In this document: positions 9,800 to 20,411 of the stretch, one piece after another
Position numbering within the stretch: the stretch's first letter is position 1
Layout of the letters: each line of letters begins with the position of its first letter
Translations under genes and position numbers: made by a program
NCBI RefSeq assembly: GCF_029210495.1
Contig: NZ_JARGDK010000014.1
Location: forward strand, 1 to 64,000
Direction of reading: 5' to 3'
Source: Pseudothioclava nitratireducens
GTDB taxonomy: Bacteria > Pseudomonadota > Alphaproteobacteria > Rhodobacterales > Rhodobacteraceae
Length of the DNA stretch: 64,000 bases
The notes under the pieces: model-generated
The model's input: the letters and a program-made list of their open reading frames with translations, nothing else
What the model was told of the DNA's origin: nothing
Database searches by the model: none

Positions 9800-12450
9800 G
9801 CTTCTCCTGCAATGACGGCCTTGACGGCGGCAATCGCCTCGTCGGCCTTGGACGGATCAGCCCCGCCGGCCTGCGCCATGTCGGGACGGCCACCGCCGCC
9901 CTTGCCGCCCAGTGCTGCCGCTGCTGCGCGCACCAGATCGACGGCGCTCACACGATCGGTCGCGTCGGCGGTCACGCCCGCAGCCACGGCCGCCTTGTCG
10001 CCGGTATCCGCGACGATCAGGACCACGCCGCTGCCAATCTGATCCTTGAGGCTGTCGACGAGCGGCGGAAGATCCTTACCCGAGACACCCGAAACCACTT
10101 GAGCTACGAACTTCAAGCCATTGATTTCAATTGCTTCCAGTCCACCCGACGCACCGCCGCCCATGGCCAGCTCGCGGCGCAGTTGCGCGACCTCATTGGC
10201 GAGTGCCTTGCGCTCGTCCGCCAGCGCCTTGACGCGGTCGGCCACCTCGTTCACCGAGGTCTTGAGCGTCGCGGCCACCTCGGCCAGACGCGCGTTCTGT
10301 GCGTTCAGATAGTCCAGCGCGGCCTGCCCGGTCAGCGCCTCGAAGCGGCGCACCCCCGCCGACGACGCGCTGTCACCAAGCGCGACGAAGGCACCGATAT
10401 CGCCCGTGCGCTTCACATGCGTGCCACCGCAAAGTTCCAGCGAATAGGTCTTGCCGTCCGCGCCCTTCCCCGAGCCAAGCTCTTCGCCCATCGACACGAC
10501 GCGGACCTCATCGCCGTATTTCTCGCCAAAGAGTGCCTGCGCCCCGATGGCGCGCGCATCGTCGGGCGTCATGATCCGCGTCTCGACCGGGCTGTTCTGG
10601 CGGATGAAGGCGTTCACCTCCTGCTCGACCTGCGCCATTTCCTCGGCGCTCAGCGCCTTGGCATGGCTGAAGTCGAAGCGCAGACGATCCTCGGCATTGA
10701 GCGAGCCCTTCTGGGCCACATGGGCACCAAGCGCACGGCGCAGGGCCTCGTGCAAGAGGTGCGTTGCCGAGTGGTTGGCGCGGATCGCGCTCCGGCGGCC
10801 GTGGTCCACCTCAAGCTTCGCGGGCTGACCGCGCGAAATCTCGCCCTCGATCACCTCCGCGATATGAATGAAGACGCCGGCCACTTTCTTGGTGTCGGTG
10901 ACCTTCGCCAGACCCGTCTCGGTCCGGATATGGCCCTGGTCCCCGACCTGACCACCGGCCTCGGCATAGAACGGCGTCTGGTTGACGACGATCTGCACCG
11001 CGCTTTTGGACGACGCGAGCTCAGCCCCGTCCGCCACCAGAGCGACGATCTGCGCCTCGGCCTCTTCGGTATCGTAACCAAGGAACTCGGTCACGCCCTT
11101 GGTCTCGGCGATGTCAAACCAGAGCGTGCTGTCGGTTGCCTCGCCCGAGCCCGCCCAAGACGCACGCGCCTTGGCTTTTTGCTCTTCCATGGCGCTGTCA
11201 AACCCGGCGGTATCGACCTCGCGGCCCTTCTCACGCAGCGCATCTTGCGTCAGGTCCAGCGGGAAGCCGTAAGTATCATAAAGCTTGAACGCCGCTTCGC
11301 CCGGAAGCGCGGCCCCCTCGGGCAGCTTGCCCAGCTCGTCGTCGAGCAGCTTGAGGCCGCGATCGAGCGTCTGCTTGAAGCGGGTTTCCTCAAGCTTCAG
11401 CGTCTCTTCGATCAGTGCTTGCGCGCGCCCAAGTTCCGGATAGGCCGCGCCCATCTGGCGCACCAGCGCGGGCACCAACTTGTACATGACCGGGTCCTTG
11501 GCGCCCAAGAGATGCGCGTGGCGCATCGCGCGGCGCATGATCCGGCGCAGCACATAACCGCGCCCATCATTCGAGGGCATCACGCCATCCGCCAGAAGGA
11601 ACGAAGTCGACCGCAGGTGGTCCGCGATCACCCGGTGATGCACGTTGCCCGGCCCATCGGGGTCATGGTTCGTCACGTTGGCCGAGGCCTCGATCAGCGC
11701 GCGCATCAGGTCGGTGTCGTAGTTGTCGTGCTTCCCCTGCAACAGCGCGCCGATCCGCTCCAACCCCATGCCGGTGTCGATCGACTGCATGTCGAGCGCG
11801 CGCATCGAGCCGTCCTCGAATTGCTCGTTCTGCATGAAAACGACATTCCAGATCTCGATGAAACGGTCGCCGTCTTCTTCGGCCGAGCCGGGCGGTCCAC
11901 CCCAGATGTGATCGCCATGGTCGTAGAAGATCTCGGTGCACGGGCCGCAAGGACCGGTCGGGCCCATCTGCCAGAAATTGTCCGACGTCGCGATACGGAT
12001 GATCCGGTCCTCCGGCACGCCGACCTTCTTCCAGATCTCGAACGCCTCGTCATCGGTGTGATAGACCGTCGTCAAAAGACGCTTCGGATCAATGTCGAAA
12101 TCCTTGGTGATCAACTCCCAGGCGAAGGGGATTGCTTCCTTCTTGAAATAATCACCAAAGCTGAAATTCCCCAGCATTTCGAAGAAGGTATGGTGGCGCG
12201 CCGTGTAGCCGACATTGTCCAGATCGTTGTGCTTGCCGCCCGCGCGCACGCATTTCTGCGCGGTCGTCGCGCGGACATAATCGCGCTTTTCCACGCCGGT
12301 GAAACAGTTCTTGAACTGCACCATACCCGAGTTGGTGAACATGAGCGTCGGGTCATTGCGCGGCACCAGCGGCGAGCTGTCCACGATCCGGTGACCGTTG
12401 CGTTCGAAGTAGTTCAGAAAAGTCGAGCGGATATCGTTCAGGCTGGGCAT
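9796..12450 (-). CDS. alaS: Alanine--tRNA ligase
   Basis: An 884-residue class II synthetase. The catalytic core is N-terminal ([24 protein letters not shown]), followed by the tRNA-recognition region, the editing domain with HxxxH ([12 protein letters not shown]) and the CGGTHV zinc/editing motif in [12 protein letters not shown], and the glycine-rich C-Ala domain ending in [16 protein letters not shown]. Full length for the family. It precedes the DUF1330 gene and overlaps it by 1-4 bases. recA lies upstream on the same strand, separated by a terminator, so alaS has its own promoter in the interval 12451-12515. Confidence 0.97.
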   Translation of the reverse strand: MPSLNDIRSTFLNYFERNGHRIVDSSPLVPRNDPTLMFTNSGMVQFKNCFTGVEKRDYVRATTAQKCVRAGGKHNDLDNVGYTARHHTFFEMLGNFSFGDYFKKEAIPFAWELITKDFDIDPKRLLTTVYHTDDEAFEIWKKVGVPEDRIIRIATSDNFWQMGPTGPCGPCTEIFYDHGDHIWGGPPGSAEEDGDRFIEIWNVVFMQNEQFEDGSMRALDMQSIDTGMGLERIGALLQGKHDNYDTDLMRALIEASANVTNHDPDGPGNVHHRVIADHLRSTSFLLADGVMPSNDGRGYVLRRIMRRAMRHAHLLGAKDPVMYKLVPALVRQMGAAYPELGRAQALIEETLKLEETRFKQTLDRGLKLLDDELGKLPEGAALPGEAAFKLYDTYGFPLDLTQDALREKGREVDTAGFDSAMEEQKAKARASWAGSGEATDSTLWFDIAETKGVTEFLGYDTEEAEAQIVALVADGAELASSKSAVQIVVNQTPFYAEAGGQVGDQGHIRTETGLAKVTDTKKVAGVFIHIAEVIEGEISRGQPAKLEVDHGRRSAIRANHSATHLLHEALRRALGAHVAQKGSLNAEDRLRFDFSHAKALSAEEMAQVEQEVNAFIRQNSPVETRIMTPDDARAIGAQALFGEKYGDEVRVVSMGEELGSGKGADGKTYSLELCGGTHVKRTGDIGAFVALGDSASSAGVRRFEALTGQAALDYLNAQNARLAEVAATLKTSVNEVADRVKALADERKALANEVAQLRRELAMGGGASGGLEAIEINGLKFVAQVVSGVSGKDLPPLVDSLKDQIGSGVVLIVADTGDKAAVAAGVTADATDRVSAVDLVRAAAAALGGKGGGGRPDMAQAGGADPSKADEAIAAVKAVIAGEA

Positions 12451-12515
12451 GTCTTTCGGCCTTCCGGGGCAAATTTTCCCCCGTTTAACGCCCCCACCCT
12501 GCCCTGTCCAGAAAG

Positions 12516-12542
12516 CAAAAAGGCCGGGTCATCGACCCGGCC
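12516..12542 (-). terminator. Rho-independent terminator of recA
   Basis: Read on the minus strand, an 8-bp GC-rich stem (GGCCGGGT/ACCCGGCC) with a five-base loop is followed directly by a run of five T. It lies 30 bases after the recA stop and before alaS. Confidence 0.85.
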
Positions 12543-12572
12543 ATCTTGCGGCGCATTCTGCGCCAGCGCGTC

Positions 12573-13634
12573 TCACTCTTCGGTGAGCGCGGCATCCTCG
12601 TCGCTCGCACCAAAATCGAGCCCGTGGCTGGCCCGGATCTTGTCCTCGATCTCGTAGGCGAGATCGGGATTGTCGCGCAGATATTGCTTGGCGTTCTCGC
12701 GGCCCTGACCGATCCGCTCGTCACCATAGGAGTACCAGGCGCCCGACTTGTTCACGACGCCGGCCTTCACACCGAGATCGACCAATTCGCCCATCTTCGA
12801 GATGCCCTCGCCATACATGATGTCGAATTCGACCTCGCGGAAGGGCGGCGCGACCTTGTTCTTGACCACTTTGACGCGAGTCTGGCTGCCGACGACCTCG
12901 TCACGATCCTTGATCGAACCGATCCGGCGAATATCGAGACGGACCGAGGCGTAGAATTTCAGTGCGTTCCCGCCCGAGGTGGTTTCGGGTGAGCCAAACA
13001 TGACGCCGATCTTCATACGGATCTGGTTGATGAAGATCACCATGCAGTTCGAGCGCCCGATCGACGCCGTGAGTTTGCGCATCGCCTGGCTCATCAACCG
13101 GGCCTGGGCACCGACAGTCGCATCGCCCATGTCGCCCTCGATCTCAGCCCGCGGCGTGAGTGCCGCCACCGAGTCAACAACGACAAGGCTGACAGCGCCC
13201 GAGCGCACCAGCGTATCGACAATCTCGAGCGCCTGCTCCCCCGTATCGGGCTGCGAGATCAGCAATTCCTCGAGATTGACGCCGAGCTTGCGGGCATATT
13301 GCGGATCGAGCGCATGTTCGGCGTCAACAAAGGCGCAAACCCCGCCCTTTTTCTGCTCTTCCGCCACGCAATGTAACGTCAGGGTCGTTTTCCCAGAGCT
13401 CTCGGGGCCATAAATTTCAACGATCCGGCCCTTCGGCAGGCCACCAATCCCGAGCGCGATATCGAGCCCCAGCGAGCCGGTCGAGGTCGCCTCGATCTCG
13501 GGCGCGGGGTTGTCCCCCCCAAGCTTCATGATCGAGCCCTTGCCGAATTGACGCTCGATCTGCGCCAGCGCGGATTCGAGCGCTTTTTGTTTGTCTGCGT
13601 TGCTTTTGTCTTTCATCTCGAAAAGGCCCGTCAT
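12573..13634 (-). CDS. recA: Recombinase RecA
   Basis: RecA pairs homologous DNA and triggers LexA self-cleavage. The 353-residue protein shows [15 protein letters not shown], Walker [10 protein letters not shown], the [11 protein letters not shown] switch region, Walker [11 protein letters not shown], and the DNA-binding loop region [15 protein letters not shown] chose the ATG at 13634, which has AAGGAAGG ten bases upstream and gives the usual RecA length; the open frame extends 44 codons further through the promoter region, without family resemblance. A candidate LexA operator lies 64-106 bases upstream of the start and a terminator lies 30 bases downstream, so recA is monocistronic. Confidence 0.97.
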   Translation of the reverse strand: MTGLFEMKDKSNADKQKALESALAQIERQFGKGSIMKLGGDNPAPEIEATSTGSLGLDIALGIGGLPKGRIVEIYGPESSGKTTLTLHCVAEEQKKGGVCAFVDAEHALDPQYARKLGVNLEELLISQPDTGEQALEIVDTLVRSGAVSLVVVDSVAALTPRAEIEGDMGDATVGAQARLMSQAMRKLTASIGRSNCMVIFINQIRMKIGVMFGSPETTSGGNALKFYASVRLDIRRIGSIKDRDEVVGSQTRVKVVKNKVAPPFREVEFDIMYGEGISKMGELVDLGVKAGVVNKSGAWYSYGDERIGQGRENAKQYLRDNPDLAYEIEDKIRASHGLDFGASDEDAALTEE

Positions 13635-13697
13635 CTGTTTTCTGCCTTCCTTATCCCACAGAGTGCTCTGCACGACAATCGACAGAGCCACCTTGGT

Positions 13698-13740
13698 GTT
13701 TGCGCTTTGTTCTGCCTCTGTATGAATACAAAAGAAGAAC
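13698..13740. promoter_or_regulatory. Candidate LexA (SOS) operator of recA
   Basis: Alphaproteobacterial LexA binds GTTC-N7-GTTC. Here two near-matches face each other: on the minus strand GTTC-TTCTTTT-GTAT (13740 to 13726), and on the plus strand GTTC-TGCCTCT-GTAT (13709 to 13723), with the GTATGAATAC palindrome at the centre. A further half-site GTTT lies seven bases before the plus-strand GTTC, forming GTTT-N7-GTTC (13698-13712). Each box has one imperfect half. Position in the recA upstream region supports function; which box LexA uses cannot be decided from sequence. Confidence 0.55.
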
Positions 13741-13843
13741 ATTTCAATCCAATTCTTCACACCCATTCATTTCCTATTGAGGTTAAAGAAAGGTTTACCA
13801 GCCCGGTGAAGCTGGGTATTGAGACCAAAAATATGGGGCAGTC

Positions 13844-14434
13844 ATGCTGATATTCTGGGATCAACGGCTTGTTTTTCTAGCGACTCCGAAGGCCGGGTCA
13901 TCTGCTGTCGAGGCCGCGCTCGAGTCTCTTGCCGCCGTGACCATGCCGCGCCCGGCTCCGCTCAAACACATGACCGCAAGTGCCTTTCGCACGCATCTCG
14001 CGCCCTATCTCGAATCTGTGACGGGGACGCGATTCACGACGGTCGCCCTCATGCGTGAACCGATCAGTTGGCTACGGTCGTGGTATCGCTTCCGTCTCCG
14101 CGACGATTTCGAGGACCCGACGCATCCGATGCAGGGGCGTAGTTTCGAAGCGTTCATTCACGACTACATGGCCCAAACCCCACCGGCGCATGCAAGACTT
14201 GGAACCCAGGGCGACTATCTGCTGGGCACCGATGGACGGCCCGCAATCGACCAGATTTTCCGATACGAGAATATTGAAGGCTTCGTGCATTTCCTCGAAG
14301 ATCGGCTCGACTGCGCGATCACCCTGCCCCGTGTCAACGTGCCGCCCGCGGTAGATGTCGCGCTGAGCCCGAGCACTGAAGTGCAGTTGCGTAGCGTGCT
14401 CGAGCGCGATTTCACACTCTACAACAGCCTTTGA
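13844..14434 (+). CDS. Sulfotransferase-family protein
   Basis: A 196-residue cytoplasmic protein with the layout of PAPS-dependent sulfotransferases: a P-loop-like 5'-phosphosulfate loop near the N-terminus (LATPKAGSSAVEAAL) and a 3'-phosphate loop with Arg and Ser (LMREPISWLRSWYRFR) at about residue 70. The rest is short for the family. The acceptor is unknown. It is divergent from recA across 209 bases and converges with cckA 30 bases downstream of its stop. Confidence 0.7.
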   Translation: MLIFWDQRLVFLATPKAGSSAVEAALESLAAVTMPRPAPLKHMTASAFRTHLAPYLESVTGTRFTTVALMREPISWLRSWYRFRLRDDFEDPTHPMQGRSFEAFIHDYMAQTPPAHARLGTQGDYLLGTDGRPAIDQIFRYENIEGFVHFLEDRLDCAITLPRVNVPPAVDVALSPSTEVQLRSVLERDFTLYNSL

Positions 14435-14464
14435 ACCGTTGCCCGCAGTCAGGCGGGCAGCCTT

Positions 14465-16777
14465 TCAGGGCAGTTGATTCTGCACCGTCGCCGTCAACTC
14501 GCTCAGCGAGAAAGGTTTGGGCAGGAAAACCGAGTTGGGAACCGGCGGACGGCCATCCGTAAAGACGTCTTCGGCATAGCCCGAAACGAAGACGACGGCT
14601 GTTCCCGGACGTTGTTTCAGGGCCTCTGCAACCCAGGTGGGACCATCCATGCCTGGCATGATGACATCGGTTACGAACACGTCGACCGAAAGCGTCTCAT
14701 CCTCGAGAATCTGTAACGCCTCTTCTGCGTTCTCGGCTTCGAAGACAGTGTAGCCACGCAGTTTGAGCGCACGCGAGGCAAAAGCGCGCACCGGCGCCTC
14801 ATCTTCGACCAGCAGCACGCTTGCATTCTCTTGCGATGTCGCCCCTGGGCTGACGACAGGTTTCTCGACCTCGGCATCGACTTCTGCAACACGCTCATCC
14901 GCGGGAAGATAGATCGTGAAACAGGTCCCCGACCCAAGAACGGAATCGCAGAAAATATATCCGCCCGTCTGCTTGATAATACCGTAGGCGGTGGACAGGC
15001 CCAGTCCCGTGCCTTCACCCGCGCGCTTGGTCGTGAAGAACGGCTCGAATATCTTCGAGAGTTTGTCCGGGGCAATGCCCGTTCCCTCATCTGAGACCTT
15101 TACGAGCACATAGCTCCCCTTGGGAACGGAAACGCGGTCCAGTTTTAGATCCTCGGCCAGTGAGAGATTTTCCGTCTCGATACGCACCTCACCGCCGCCC
15201 GGCATCGCGTCTCGGGCATTCACGACCAGGTTCATGACAACCTGCTCGAATTGCCGCTTGTCGACCCGGATCGGCCTCAGATCGGGATCATGGGTGAAAT
15301 TCAGGAAGACTTTCTCTCCGACGAGTCGGTTGAGAAGATGCGTCAGATCGGAAAGTGTGTCGCGCAGATCGATAATCCGTGGCTTGAGGGTCTGTTTGCG
15401 CGAAAAGGCCAGCAACTGTCCGACCAAAGAGGCAGCACGATTGGCATTTTGACTGATTTGGTCGAGATCAGCGTAATCCGGATCGCCCTTGTCATGGCGT
15501 AACATCAACAAGTCGCAATGCCCCGAAATCGCCGTCAGCAGATTGTTGAAATCATGTGCGACCCCGCCGGCGAGTTGACCGATCGCCTGCATTTTCTGGC
15601 TCTGAACGAATTGTGCCTCCAGCGTTTTGAGCTGCGTGGCATCGGAGAGCACTGCGATCAACCCGGCCTCACCATTCTCGACCACCCGGCTCAGGGTTAC
15701 CTGGAGAAACACCTCGGTATCGCTGCTGCGGGTGCGGATCACCTCTGGCCGGCGATCGGCACGGCCCGAAAGCGCGTCCTGAACCCAGTCGGATACGGGC
15801 CGCCCAAGCCCCTCGAAGAGATCGCCGAAAACAGACTCCTCTTCGACCTTGCCAAGCAGACCCCGTGCCGCGCGATTGACCGCGATAACCCGTCCATCGG
15901 CGGCAATGCGCATCAAGGCCACCGGCAGCGTCTCGAAGGAGGCCGGATCATGCGTAGGGGTCCGGGCCTCGGCGCCGGGCAGCAGGTAAATCTCTGTCCG
16001 GCCGCCATTGCCTTCGACCTGCGCAACCGTCGCACGCAGTGCCCCTCCGGGCGTCATGATCTGATGCTCCTCGCCAGTCTGAAGCGGCAGATCGGAGAAG
16101 ATTCGATCCAGCGTGCGCACCCGTTCACCAACGAGCCGACGCATCGCCTCGTTCATGAACAGGATTGTGCCGTTCTTCGACGCGGTCAGCATCGGCAAGC
16201 TGATCGTCTCCGCACCGCGCCCGCCTGCCGCGCGCTCGGCCATATCCTCGAGCCGCCACAAAAACCCGTCTTCACCAACAAGGTGCACCGAAAGCCGCAC
16301 GTGACCGCGCCGCGTCACGAGATCTTCGCGCGCGGCGCCAAGGACCGCGGCCTTTCCTTGCAGCCGCTTGATGACAGAGCCGGGATTGGCGAACAATTCG
16401 CTGAGTGCGCCCGTCAGGCTTTGCCCGCTCCGAGCGCCGAAGCGTTCCAGCGCGGCGTGATTCTGAAAACCGATTTCACCATCCGGATCGGTCGTGAAGC
16501 TCGGCGAGGCATCATGCGCGATGAACCCCGACAGAAGCTCATGCAGCCGCGATTTGCGGGCGCTCTGCCACGCATGCGCCCCCCGCATCAACATCGCCAG
16601 AAACCCAAGACTGCCCGCGATCGACAACAACACCATCGCCAGGATGCGGTCGGGAACGATCAACCCGGCCCCACCGGCCAGCAGTGCCACCAAAAACAAA
16701 TAGATCGCCCCCGGCGCCAGCATCGAAGCCGTGCGCGCCAGTGGCAACAAAGGCGGTTCCGAATGCGCCAAGGTCAA
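14465..16777 (-). CDS. cckA: Hybrid histidine kinase CckA
   Basis: CckA autophosphorylates and passes phosphate through its receiver to ChpT, which serves CtrA and CpdR. The 770-residue protein has two membrane helices (about 22-65), a cytoplasmic PAS region, the dimerisation/phospho-acceptor helix MQAIGQLAGGVAHDFNNLLT with the acceptor His, an ATPase domain (NLVVNARDAMPGG; GEGTGLGLSTAYG), and a C-terminal receiver with the acceptor Asp in VDVFVTDVIMPG. This order and the HDFNNLLTAI signature are typical of CckA. The only start in the right place is TTG at 16777 with GGGAGGG close upstream; an ATG at 16723 lacks a ribosome site. chpT is also in this window at 58 kb. Confidence 0.92.
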   Translation of the reverse strand: MTLAHSEPPLLPLARTASMLAPGAIYLFLVALLAGGAGLIVPDRILAMVLLSIAGSLGFLAMLMRGAHAWQSARKSRLHELLSGFIAHDASPSFTTDPDGEIGFQNHAALERFGARSGQSLTGALSELFANPGSVIKRLQGKAAVLGAAREDLVTRRGHVRLSVHLVGEDGFLWRLEDMAERAAGGRGAETISLPMLTASKNGTILFMNEAMRRLVGERVRTLDRIFSDLPLQTGEEHQIMTPGGALRATVAQVEGNGGRTEIYLLPGAEARTPTHDPASFETLPVALMRIAADGRVIAVNRAARGLLGKVEEESVFGDLFEGLGRPVSDWVQDALSGRADRRPEVIRTRSSDTEVFLQVTLSRVVENGEAGLIAVLSDATQLKTLEAQFVQSQKMQAIGQLAGGVAHDFNNLLTAISGHCDLLMLRHDKGDPDYADLDQISQNANRAASLVGQLLAFSRKQTLKPRIIDLRDTLSDLTHLLNRLVGEKVFLNFTHDPDLRPIRVDKRQFEQVVMNLVVNARDAMPGGGEVRIETENLSLAEDLKLDRVSVPKGSYVLVKVSDEGTGIAPDKLSKIFEPFFTTKRAGEGTGLGLSTAYGIIKQTGGYIFCDSVLGSGTCFTIYLPADERVAEVDAEVEKPVVSPGATSQENASVLLVEDEAPVRAFASRALKLRGYTVFEAENAEEALQILEDETLSVDVFVTDVIMPGMDGPTWVAEALKQRPGTAVVFVSGYAEDVFTDGRPPVPNSVFLPKPFSLSELTATVQNQLP

Positions 16778-16895
16778 TACCCTCCCAGAATCGGCTCCTG
16801 ATATTGCGCGTCAAAAGGCTTAAAGCCCGATTAACACCGCCCAGAAACACAACCCTAGGATGCAACCTGTGCTCCACAGTATCCTTTGATTTGTA

Positions 16896-18059
16896 TCAAT
16901 CCTTTTTCAGAACCGTGACAAAAAAGCCATCGCCCCCCGCCAGCGGCCCCAGACGGCGCTGGCTCTCGATCCGCCAGCCGCCTTGCGCAGAAAAGGCCGC
17001 AATACGGTCTTCGTTTTCGGCGCGCAGCAGCGAGCAGGTCATATAAGCGAGCCTCCCGCCGGGCGCGACGTGGTCAGAGGCGCGGGTCAGAATATCAGCC
17101 TGAAGGGCGCAAAGCTCGGCCAGTCGCTCTGGCGTCAATCGCCATTTCGCCTCGGGTGTGCGCCGCCATGTACCGGAGCCCGAACACGGCGCGTCGACCA
17201 GCACCAGATCGTAAACCCCGCGCGCCTGCCCCGGCGCGCAGGTCTCGATCCGTGCCCCGGCCCGTGCAGCGCGAGGCGCAAGATCGCGCATCCGTCCGGC
17301 ATCAATGTCATGCGCCGATATCCGCGCCTCGGGACAAGCGGCCGCCATGGCGAGCGCCTTGCCCCCACCCCCGGCACAATAGTCGAGAACCCGCAGTCCG
17401 GGCACGAGCGGCAAGTCCTCCACCGCGGCCTGCGACGCGGCATCCTGCAGCTCGACGAGACCTGTCTCATAGGCCTTGGAACGCTGAACCCGGCGCGCGC
17501 CGTCCTGCACTTCGAGTGCCGTCTCTGCCAGCGGATGCGGCGCTGCGACGATCCCCTCCGCCGCGAGCGCGGCAATGGCGCCGGCCCGGTCCGTGCGCGC
17601 ATGGTTGATGCGCAGGAAGCCAGGTGCCCGCGCCTGCATCAGAAGGCTGACCGCTGCAAAATCCTCACCCAGAGACTCTTCGAGTTGGGGAATAAGCCAG
17701 TCCGGCCAATCCATCCGCGCGCGGGCTTGCGGACCGGGGTCATGGCCCGCGGCGGATTCTGCGGCGCTGAGTGGCGCGGGTGCGAACCGCGCGCCGGTGA
17801 ACAGGGTAGACGGATCGACGCCGCGCGCGCGCAAAGCGCCCAGCATCATCCCGCGCCCTGTCTCGGCCCCTCCGAGAGCCGCGAAAGACCGCCAGCAGCG
17901 CAGCGCGTCGAACACCAGATCGCGGATCGCCGCGCGATCGCCCGAGCCCGCGAACCGGTTGCCCCGCGCCCAATTGGTCAGGACCTGCTCGGCAGGCCCG
18001 CCCGCGCGGATCTGATCGAGAATGTCGATGGCGGCGGAAAGGCGGGCGGCTGGGGTCAT
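16896..18059 (-). CDS. RsmB/NOP-family RNA (cytosine-C5) methyltransferase
   Basis: A 387-residue SAM-dependent methyltransferase. The N-terminal NusB-like region (about 1-120) is followed by a Rossmann domain with the SAM loop DYCAGGGGKALAMA, the catalytic DAPCSGSGTWRR motif and the second conserved Cys in YMTCSLL. The likely product is 5-methylcytosine in 16S rRNA (C967 for RsmB), but the exact target base is inferred from family only. It starts 94 bases after the actP stop with a terminator between them. Confidence 0.88.
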   Translation of the reverse strand: MTPAARLSAAIDILDQIRAGGPAEQVLTNWARGNRFAGSGDRAAIRDLVFDALRCWRSFAALGGAETGRGMMLGALRARGVDPSTLFTGARFAPAPLSAAESAAGHDPGPQARARMDWPDWLIPQLEESLGEDFAAVSLLMQARAPGFLRINHARTDRAGAIAALAAEGIVAAPHPLAETALEVQDGARRVQRSKAYETGLVELQDAASQAAVEDLPLVPGLRVLDYCAGGGGKALAMAAACPEARISAHDIDAGRMRDLAPRAARAGARIETCAPGQARGVYDLVLVDAPCSGSGTWRRTPEAKWRLTPERLAELCALQADILTRASDHVAPGGRLAYMTCSLLRAENEDRIAAFSAQGGWRIESQRRLGPLAGGDGFFVTVLKKD

Positions 18060-18105
18060 GGGGTCCTCGGGCTTTGCCCCGTCCTAACGCGCCCCGCCCC
18101 AAGTG

Positions 18106-18133
18106 AAAAGGCCCCGCGCGGGCGGGGCCTTTG
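18106..18133 (-). terminator. Rho-independent terminator of the DUF485-actP operon
   Basis: On the minus strand an 8-bp stem (GGCCCCGC/GCGGGGCC) with a four-base loop is followed by TTTTC. It lies 21 bases downstream of the actP stop codon. Confidence 0.8.
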
Positions 18134-18153
18134 CCTGATTTTCGGTGGGGCGG

Positions 18154-19809
18154 TTAGTGCGCCACGGCGCCCGCCGCACCCAACCCGGTCTCGGAGCGCA
18201 CGAACTGCGCGTCGAAGCCGGCCCGGTCGATCCGCGCGCGCGCCGAATTGTCGGTGATCGAGAAGAACCAGATCCCCCCGAACGCCGCCGCCATCGAGAA
18301 CAGCGCGTATTGCGAATAGGGGAAGATCGGGGTCTCGAAGCCGAGCACGGCAACCCAGACCGTCGGCCCCAGCACCACCAGCGCGACCGCCGTCACGAGG
18401 CCCATCAGCCCCCCGATGAACGCGCCGCGCGTGGTCATCTTGCGCCAGAAGATCGACATGAACAGGACCGGGAAGTTCACCGAGGCCGCGAGGCCGAAGG
18501 CAAGACCGACCATGAAGGCGATGTTCTGGTTCTCGAAGGCGAGACCAAGCACGATCGCCACCACGCCAAGCACGAGCGTCGCAATGCGCGAGACCTTCAT
18601 CTCGGCCTTGTCCGATGCCGCGCCCTTCTTGATCACGTTGGCATAAAGATCATGCGCGACCGCCGAGGCCCCCGAAAGCGCCAGCCCCGAGACCACTGCC
18701 AAGATCGTTGCAAAGGCCACCGCCGAGATGAAACCGAGGAACACGTTGCCGCCCACCGCTTTCGCAAGGTGGATCGCCGCCATATTGCCGCCACCGGTGA
18801 TCGCGCCATCGGTCAGGAACTCGGGCCGCGTGCCGACAAGCGTCACCGCAAGGAAGCCGATCGTGACCGTCAGCACGAAGAAATAGGCGATGAATCCGGT
18901 CGCGTAGAAGACCGATTTGCGGGCCTCTTTCGCATCCGGCACGGTGAAGAAGCGCATCAGGATATGCGGCAGGCCCGCCGGGCCGAACATCAGCGCCAGC
19001 GCCAGCGAGATCCCCGAGATCGGGTCCGTCACCAGCGAGGTCGGCATCTTGATGATGTCGTGCTTGGCGTGGTTATCCACCGCCGCCGCCATCATGGCTT
19101 CAAGATCGAAGCCGAACTGCGCCAGCCCCAGCAGCACGAGGACCGTCGCCCCCGAGAGCAGCAGAACCGCCTTCACGATCTGCACCCAGGTCGTCGCCAG
19201 CATGCCGCCGAAGGTCACGTAGAGCATCATCAGCACGCCCACGAGCAGCACCGCATAGGCGTAATCGAGCCCGAACAGGAGCTGGATGAGCTTACCCGCG
19301 CCAACCATCTGCGCGATCAGGTAAAACACCACGACCGTCAGCGCGCCAAAGGCGCTGAGCGTGCGGATCTTGGTCTGCTCAAGGCGGAAGGACGAGATGT
19401 CCGAGAAGGTGTATTTCCCGAGGTTGCGCAGGCGCTCGGCGATCAGGAACAGGATGAAGGGCCAGCCCATGGTGAATCCCACGGTATAGACCACCCCGTC
19501 CACACCCTTGGCGAAAACCATGCCGGACACGCCCAGAAACGCCGCCGCCGACATATAGTCGCCCGCGATGGCCAGACCGTTCTGGAAACCGGTGATGCCG
19601 CCGCCGGCGGTGTAGAAGTCAGAGGTCGATTTGGTGCGCCGTGCGGCCCAGCCGGTAAGGAACAACGTCGCCACCACGAAGAGCAGGAACATCCCGATCG
19701 CGGTCCAGTTGGTCGCCTGCTTGACGACATCGCCCTCGATCGCGTCCCCGGCGGCAAAAGCCACCCCCGCCGCGAGCGTGAGCGCGGCACTCAGAATAAT
19801 GCGTTTCAT
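18154..19809 (-). CDS. actP: Cation/acetate symporter ActP
   Basis: A sodium:solute symporter family protein of 551 residues that imports acetate and other short carboxylates. A cleavable signal-like N-terminus ([19 protein letters not shown]) precedes about 13 membrane segments; the core helices around [18 protein letters not shown] and [14 protein letters not shown] match ActP. I took the ATG at 19809, which has GAGGGA upstream and gives the family signal peptide; the frame is open 18 codons further. It follows the DUF485 gene by ten bases, the usual yjcH-actP pairing. Candidate regulator sites precede the operon. Confidence 0.92.
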   Translation of the reverse strand: MKRIILSAALTLAAGVAFAAGDAIEGDVVKQATNWTAIGMFLLFVVATLFLTGWAARRTKSTSDFYTAGGGITGFQNGLAIAGDYMSAAAFLGVSGMVFAKGVDGVVYTVGFTMGWPFILFLIAERLRNLGKYTFSDISSFRLEQTKIRTLSAFGALTVVVFYLIAQMVGAGKLIQLLFGLDYAYAVLLVGVLMMLYVTFGGMLATTWVQIVKAVLLLSGATVLVLLGLAQFGFDLEAMMAAAVDNHAKHDIIKMPTSLVTDPISGISLALALMFGPAGLPHILMRFFTVPDAKEARKSVFYATGFIAYFFVLTVTIGFLAVTLVGTRPEFLTDGAITGGGNMAAIHLAKAVGGNVFLGFISAVAFATILAVVSGLALSGASAVAHDLYANVIKKGAASDKAEMKVSRIATLVLGVVAIVLGLAFENQNIAFMVGLAFGLAASVNFPVLFMSIFWRKMTTRGAFIGGLMGLVTAVALVVLGPTVWVAVLGFETPIFPYSQYALFSMAAAFGGIWFFSITDNSARARIDRAGFDAQFVRSETGLGAAGAVAH

Positions 19810-19819
19810 GGCTGATCCC

Positions 19820-20119
19820 TCAGTTGCGCAGCACGTCTCTGGACAGGGCATCGAACTCGCCATTGGCGCGGCGCGTGTAGATCCCGGTCATCACGAAGGC
19901 AAAGGCCTGCACCAGCCAGCCCAGCAGCAACCCGATGGCCCAGTCCGACCCCGACAGCACAGGCGCGCCGAACATCTTGGGCGCGAAGATCGCAAATGCG
20001 ATGAAAGCCGCGTAGACCACCAGAATGATCAGCGTCAGCGTGCGGGCGAACCGGTTTCTCTTGGCCACAAGCTCATGGAACTTGGGATTGGCCAGAATTT
20101 TTTCCTGAATGGCGTCCAT
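19820..20119 (-). CDS. DUF485 inner-membrane protein (YjcH-type)
   Basis: A 99-residue protein with two membrane helices ([18 protein letters not shown] and [20 protein letters not shown]), typical of DUF485 proteins that are almost always encoded just before an ActP symporter and are thought to assist it. The ATG at 20119 has GAGGAGGGATGG immediately upstream, so the longer open frame (to 20257) is not used. The next gene, actP, starts ten bases after its stop. Confidence 0.88.
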   Translation of the reverse strand: MDAIQEKILANPKFHELVAKRNRFARTLTLIILVVYAAFIAFAIFAPKMFGAPVLSGSDWAIGLLLGWLVQAFAFVMTGIYTRRANGEFDALSRDVLRN

Positions 20120-20164
20120 CCATCCCTCCTCAAAAAGATGGCATCGCCTAGCGCTGCGGAAAGA

Positions 20165-20271
20165 TTTGCGAAAGGCTTTGTTCGCCTCACGCAAGAAAAT
20201 GTCGCGCCGGGACGGCCCGCAGGCCGGGGATTTTATGCAAACTCCTTGCTGGTGCAAAATTTCTTTGCAAA
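20165..20271. promoter_or_regulatory. Candidate short-chain acyl regulator (ScfR/RamB-type) sites upstream of DUF485-actP
   Basis: The 341-base interval between the DUF485 gene and guaB holds a perfect TTTGCAAA palindrome (20264-20271), GGTGCAAA five bases before it (20251-20258), TATGCAAA (20234-20241), and TTTGCGAA-AGGC-TTTGTTCG (20165-20184). PccR of Rhodobacter sphaeroides and RamB of Corynebacterium bind repeated TTTGCAAA-type sequences before acyl-CoA and acetate genes. The match to an acetate permease operon is suggestive; binding is inferred. Confidence 0.5.
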
Positions 20272-20411
20272 ATTATGCCATTAGATCGCCATGACCGGAT
20301 TTCACCGGGTCGCGCCGCTTGGTGGACCTGCGCCCTCGGCGGCAGACGATTCGAAACTTGACCAACTGGCCGAACCCGTTCTGTTCGATCTTTGTTTTCT
20401 TTACCGCCATG

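Noticed and set aside
9682-12657. A 991-codon open frame opposite alaS
   Set aside because: It is the antisense shadow of alaS in GC-rich DNA; composition is Arg/His-rich without any family, and alaS is certain.
18145-19815. A 556-codon open frame opposite actP
   Set aside because: Arg/His/Asp-rich, no domains; it mirrors a clear membrane transporter.
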